Shown here: positions 59,609 to 64,000 of the stretch, piece after piece
Numbering within the stretch: the first letter of the stretch is position 1
Layout of the letters: every line of letters starts with the position of its first letter
Assembly: GCA_025966315.1 (NCBI GenBank)
Contig: JAOPUZ010000072.1
Location: 1 to 64,000 of the forward strand
DNA: 64,000 nucleotides
Reading direction: 5' to 3'
Source: Frankiales bacterium
GTDB taxonomy: Bacteria > Actinomycetota > Actinomycetes > Mycobacteriales > Jatrophihabitantaceae
Made by a program: the position numbers and the translations under genes
The notes under the pieces: model-generated
Told to the model about the DNA's origin: nothing
Database searches by the model: none
What the model saw: only the letters and a program-made list of their open reading frames with translations

Positions 59609-61837
59609 CTATTGAGCGGCCGCGCGGATCGACTGCTGCAGGATCTGCGCTACGTCGAGGACCTGCACGTGCTCCTTGGCGGTGCCGTCGGTCTGCTTGG
59701 CGGTCACCGCATCGGAAAGCATCACCATGCAGAACGGGCAGGCGGTCGAGATCAGGTCCGGGTCCAACCCGAGGGCTTCCTCGGTGCGCTCGACGTTGAT
59801 CCGCTTGCCGATCTTCTCCTCCATCCAGAACCGGGCACCACCGGCGCCGCAACAGAAGCCGCGGTCCTTGCAGCGATGCATCTCTTTCGAGGTCAGTTGC
59901 GGAATGGAGCCCAGCACGTCGCGGGGAGGCGTGTAGACCTTGTTGTGCCGGCCGAGGTAGCAGGGGTCGTGGTAGGTGACGTTCTTGTCCACCGACTCCA
60001 CCGGCGTGAGACGGCCGTCTTCGATGAGTTTGGCCAGCAACTGCGTGTGGTGGATGACCTCGTAGTGACCGCCGATCTGCGGGTACTCGTTGGCGATCGT
60101 ATTGAAGCAGTGCGGGCAGGTCGCGACGATCTTCAGCGGGTGCGACCGCTCGATCGAATTCAGCACCTCGACGTTCTGCGCGGCCAGCATCTGGTAGACG
60201 AACTCATTGCCCAACCGGCGCGCGGAGTCACCGGTACAAGTCTCGTTCGAGCCCAGGATGGCGAATTCGACGCCGGCCACGTTCAGCAGTTCGGCGAAGG
60301 CCCGGGTGGTCCGCTTGGCCCGATCTTCCAGCGCACCGGCGCAGCCCACCCAGTACAGGTACTCGACGTTGGCGGGCAACTGCTCACCGGGAGAAATACG
60401 CTGCACCTCGAAGTCGAGGCCCTGCGTCCACTCCTCGCGAGCCTTGTCCGGCAGGCCCCACGGGTTGCCGCGATTCTCCAGGTTGCGCAGCATGGTGCCG
60501 GCCTCGGACGGGAACGATGATTCGATCAGCACCTGGTAGCGGCGCATGTCCACGATGTGGTCGATGTGCTCGATGTCCACCGGGCACTGTTCGACGCAGG
60601 CACCGCAGGTGGTGCAGGACCACAGCACGTCCGGGTCGATGACGCCGAACGAGGCCGCATCGCCGACCAGCGGCCGGTTGTACTGCGCCGGGTTGGTGCC
60701 CGTGACCCGTCCGAAGCCGGACTCGTCCACGCCGTGGTGATGACCTTCGCCGTCACCGCCGACCTCACCGGTGTCGCCGACCGTGATCGCGCCTTCGTCC
60801 GGCACCGCCTTGCCGCCGATGAGGTACGGCGCCTTGGCGAACAGGTGATCGCGCAGGTCCATGATGACCAGCTTCGGCGACAGCGGCTTGCCGGTGAACC
60901 AGGCCGGGCATTGCGACTGGCAGCGGCCGCACTCGGTGCAGGTCGCGAAGTCCAGGTAGCCCTTCCAGGTGAAGTCCTCGATTTTGCCCTTGCCGAAGAC
61001 GGTGTCCTCGGACAGGTTCTCGACGTCCATGAAATCGATGATCTTGCCGGTGGGATCCGTGACCGGCAGCAGCGGGCCGAGCGCCTTGGGCAGCCGCTTG
61101 AAGTAGACGTTGATCGGGGCCGTCGCGATGTGCAGGTGCTTGGAGTACGTGACGATGACCAGGAAGGTCAGCACCACCGCGACCTGGGCCAGCAGGAAGA
61201 TCGTGGCCAGCCCGGTGTTGTACGCGCCGCTGCCCAGCGCCTTGGCCACCAGGTACGAGGCGAACGTCCATTTGGAATGACCGAACGGGAACTGATCGGC
61301 ATTCATCTGCGCGCCCCGCAGCAGCAGCAGGGTGACGATGACCATGCTGATCATGAACAGGATCAGCCAGGCCGGCCCGGTGTGCGAGCCGTAGAACCGG
61401 GAGTCGCGCTTCTTGCGTTCAGGCTGGTTGCGGTAACGCAGGACGGCGAAGGTAGCCAAACCGAGCAGGACGGCTACGGCGAAGAAATCCTCGAAGAAAC
61501 CCAGTGCGCGCCACTTGCCGACCAGCGGGATGTGGAAATCGCGGTTGATCAGCAGGGCGCCGTACGCCTCGAGGATGGTCAGGTTCAGGATCAAGAAGCC
61601 CCAGAAGACGAAGAAGTGTGCCAGCCCGGGGACGGACCATTTCAGCAGCTTCTTCTGGCCGAGGACTTCCTCGGCGTCGTTGACCGCACGTGGCTTCGGC
61701 TCGTGGCCACGACCTGGCGCCTTCTGGCCGGAGCGGATGAGCGTGACCAGCCAGAGCACCCGCTTGCCGGCGATAGCCATGGTGGCCAGGGTCATGAGCA
61801 GGGTGAGCGTGATGCGCAGCGCCACAAGGCCCTCCAT
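59609..61837 (-). CDS. (Fe-S)-binding heterodisulfide reductase-related oxidoreductase with N-terminal membrane region
   Basis: CTECGRCQSQCP, CTTCGACVEQCP ferredoxin motifs plus CCG domains (CxxCCGAGG). Confidence 0.9.
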   Translation of the reverse strand: MEGLVALRITLTLLMTLATMAIAGKRVLWLVTLIRSGQKAPGRGHEPKPRAVNDAEEVLGQKKLLKWSVPGLAHFFVFWGFLILNLTILEAYGALLINRDFHIPLVGKWRALGFFEDFFAVAVLLGLATFAVLRYRNQPERKKRDSRFYGSHTGPAWLILFMISMVIVTLLLLRGAQMNADQFPFGHSKWTFASYLVAKALGSGAYNTGLATIFLLAQVAVVLTFLVIVTYSKHLHIATAPINVYFKRLPKALGPLLPVTDPTGKIIDFMDVENLSEDTVFGKGKIEDFTWKGYLDFATCTECGRCQSQCPAWFTGKPLSPKLVIMDLRDHLFAKAPYLIGGKAVPDEGAITVGDTGEVGGDGEGHHHGVDESGFGRVTGTNPAQYNRPLVGDAASFGVIDPDVLWSCTTCGACVEQCPVDIEHIDHIVDMRRYQVLIESSFPSEAGTMLRNLENRGNPWGLPDKAREEWTQGLDFEVQRISPGEQLPANVEYLYWVGCAGALEDRAKRTTRAFAELLNVAGVEFAILGSNETCTGDSARRLGNEFVYQMLAAQNVEVLNSIERSHPLKIVATCPHCFNTIANEYPQIGGHYEVIHHTQLLAKLIEDGRLTPVESVDKNVTYHDPCYLGRHNKVYTPPRDVLGSIPQLTSKEMHRCKDRGFCCGAGGARFWMEEKIGKRINVERTEEALGLDPDLISTACPFCMVMLSDAVTAKQTDGTAKEHVQVLDVAQILQQSIRAAAQ

Positions 61838-62046
61838 CGTCGAGCGGGTGGACAGTCGGTTCAGCCCGAATCCCGGCTTGGCTACGTACGCTACGCACGC
61901 TACCGGCCAGTATCAGCAAGGTCAGTCATCGACTGGGTTACATGGGGTGGGACGGCCGACTCTATCGTCCGACCAGTCGGTAGAGAAGTGGCGCTGGTCT
62001 CGCTACATCGAGCGTTGCCGGCCAGCGCGACGATGGGCTGGCTACC

Positions 62047-62694
62047 TCACCGCATGCCGGCCAGGGTTTGCTGGGCCCACCGCAGATCACGCATCCGGCC
62101 CTCCCACGAGATGCCGACCGCCAGCAGCAGGACGCCGACCAAGCCGATCCCCGACCACCGAGGCACGCCCAACGCGTACGGGCCGAGTTCCCGGAGCACG
62201 ATCGAGGCCAGCACGACCGCGCCCAGTACGAACGGGGCCTGCAGGCGCCGGCGGGCACCGAACAGCACCAGCCCGGTAGCCACCACCCCGAGCTCGATCG
62301 GGCGCCAGCTCAGCGGTTGGAGCAGGCCGCGCACCAGCGTGGGCGACAGTGCGATGGCCAAGCCGGGCGCCCAGCTGGTCCACGACGAGAGGTCCTGTTT
62401 CCGGTTGGCCGCTGACAGCCCGAAGCCCAGGACGAGTACGCCCAGCGGGACGCAGTAGAACTCCGGCGCGTGCAGGTCGTGGACCGCGGCCTCGACCCAC
62501 GCCGCCAGCACCGATGCCGCGAAACTCAACCAGCGCCACCAGCCCCGGGCGTCCCGCAACGAGTTGAGCCCGCAGATCGTGGCCGTGCCGACCAGGCTGG
62601 CCACCAGCGGCGTCCAGCCGGCCGGCACCCAGACGTGAACGGTGGCCGCAATCAACAAGAGCGAGGCGTGGAGTGGTCCCCAAAGGTTGGACAC
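62047..62694 (-). pseudogene. membrane protein fragment (SCO7613 C-terminal-like), 5'-truncated by the IS element
   Basis: Multi-TM ORF; its first ~7 codons (VSNLWGP) lie in the IS terminal sequence. Confidence 0.65.
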
Positions 62695-62730
62695 CGTAAC
62701 TAGGCGTCCATCTCTAGAGGGGGCACACCG

Positions 62731-63226
62731 ATGTACTCAGGAAGCACGTTGAGTCACTCCGACGCGGCGTCAGCCGCCGAGCTGTTCGAGCAGGGCTTTA
62801 GCGCCAAGTCCGTGGCCATTTCACTTGACCTCGCCTCGAACCCTGTTCAAATGTTGTATCAGCGATGGCAGCTACGCGGATCGGGTGCGCTTGTGACGAG
62901 AGACCGCAGGCAGTACGACTTCGAGACCAAGCTCGAGATTGTGCTGCGCCATATCAAAGGTGTGCCTGGAAGGGTTCTTGCCGAAGAGTTCGACCTCCCG
63001 TCGCCCAGCACCGTCGCCCAGCACCGTCGCCAACTGGACGAGTATCTACCGGCGCGACGGCGAAGAAGGGTTGCGCCCAAAAAGGCGCGGCCGGCCGCCG
63101 ACCGATCGTGGGAATCCTCAGCAGGAGAGCGACATCGAGACACTGCGCAAGGAGAACGAACGGCTTCGCGCAGAGGTCGCTTACCTGGGAAAATTGCGAG
63201 CCTTGAGGTCACAGGAACGACGCTGA
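62731..63226 (+). pseudogene. IS3 OrfA, frameshifted by a 13-bp tandem duplication
   Basis: N-terminal frame ...LAEEFDLPSPSTVA then C-terminal frame NWTSIYRRDGEEGLRPKRRGRPP...LRKENERLRAEVAYLGKLRAL. Confidence 0.85.
63004..63029 (+). repeat. 13-bp perfect tandem duplication within orfA
   Basis: CCCAGCACCGTCG CCCAGCACCGTCG. Confidence 0.97.
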
Positions 63227-64000
63227 AAGTCCGAGCAGTCGATGCCCTCAAGGCGCAGCACCCACTACCGCTCTTGCTGCAGATTGCAGAGCTCGCCAGG
63301 TCAACGTTCTACGACCACCGACGCCGACTCAACCGCGTCGACACGCAGGCCGATCTCAAAGAGGCCATCCGCGGTGCGTTCACGGGCGCGAACGGCGCCT
63401 ACGGGCACCGGCGCATCCTCGCAGTTCTGATCCGACAGGGATGGAGGGTCTCCAAGAAGACCGTGCTCAAACTGATGCGCGCGCTCGGGTTGCAGTGCCC
63501 AGTACGCCGTCGCAAACGGTACAACTCCTTCCGTGGTGAGATCGGCGAGGCTGCCGACAATGTGTTGAGCCGCCAGTTCGCGACAGAGGTTAAGCACACC
63601 AAGTGGGCCACGGACGTGACCGAGTTCAAGATCGGCAGCTCCAGGGTCTACCTATCACCGATTCTCGACCTCTACGACAACCGGGTTATCTCTGCTACGG
63701 CCGGGCCATCTCCGAGCGTCAAGATGATCACCGACGGACTACGCACTGCGATCGGCAGCCTTCAACCTGGCGAGAAACCTCTTGTTCACTCCGACCAAGG
63801 ATTTCAGTACCGCCACACCCTCTGGCAGAACACGTTGCGCAAAGCCGGGCTCACCCAGTCGATGTCGCGCAAGGGCACGTGTCTCGACAACGCCGTCATC
63901 GAGGGATTCTTCAGCCACCTAAAGGAGGAATGGTTCCGTATCCAGCAGCCCGAGACCATAGACGAGTTCCAGGCGGGCCTGACCGAGTACCTGCGGTGGT
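63226..64000 (+). CDS. IS3 OrfB DDE transposase (3' end outside window)
   Basis: HTKWATDVTEFKIGSSRVYLSPILDLYDNRVIS...LVHSDQGFQY...SRKGTCLDNAVIEGFFSHLKEEW. Confidence 0.92.

Larger units (their letters stand above)
62674..64000 (+). mobile_element. IS3-family insertion sequence, left part (continues past the window)
   Basis: Terminal TGGTCCCCAAAGGTTGGACACC, OrfA HTH/leucine zipper, OrfB DDE transposase. Confidence 0.88.

Overview
This is a high-GC actinobacterial chromosomal window. The presence of three LLM-type and one PPOX-type F420-dependent oxidoreductases implies an F420-using host; genus not determined.

Bases 1-7.5 kb look like a decayed accessory zone. They hold a degenerate tyrosine integrase, a resolvase HTH remnant, an ECF sigma C-terminal remnant, two hexanucleotide microsatellites, and a small membrane-protein/winged-helix operon whose start codon lies inside a 37-bp near-perfect palindrome. 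From about 7.5 to 62 kb the content is mostly ordinary metabolic and regulatory genes: SppA, Bcr/CflA MFS, Na/Ca-type antiporter, SerA, ECF42-like sigma with DGPF partner, acyl-CoA dehydrogenases, 2-oxoacid dehydrogenase E1a/E1b/E2, PadR-HAAS pair, Tat phosphatase, HelD-like helicase, GH63-like, PckG, TldE/TldD, GH1, bacterial PH-domain proteins, a frameshifted PBP, and a (Fe-S) oxidoreductase. At the right edge an IS3-family element truncates a membrane-protein gene and continues past the window.

Most notable observations: (i) a yybP-ykoY-like Mn2+ riboswitch upstream of the cation antiporter; (ii) a 13-bp tandem duplication in the IS3 orfA that places the OrfA N-terminus in the same open frame as OrfB, while the normal G_GGA_AAA slippery heptamer is retained; (iii) the 37-bp palindrome overlapping a start codon; (iv) an ECF42-type promoter match ahead of DGPF-sigma; (v) a GNAT acetyltransferase fused to a PH-domain membrane protein; (vi) several long, perfect inverted repeats at gene 3' ends. 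All calls come from reading the sequence only; no database search was run.
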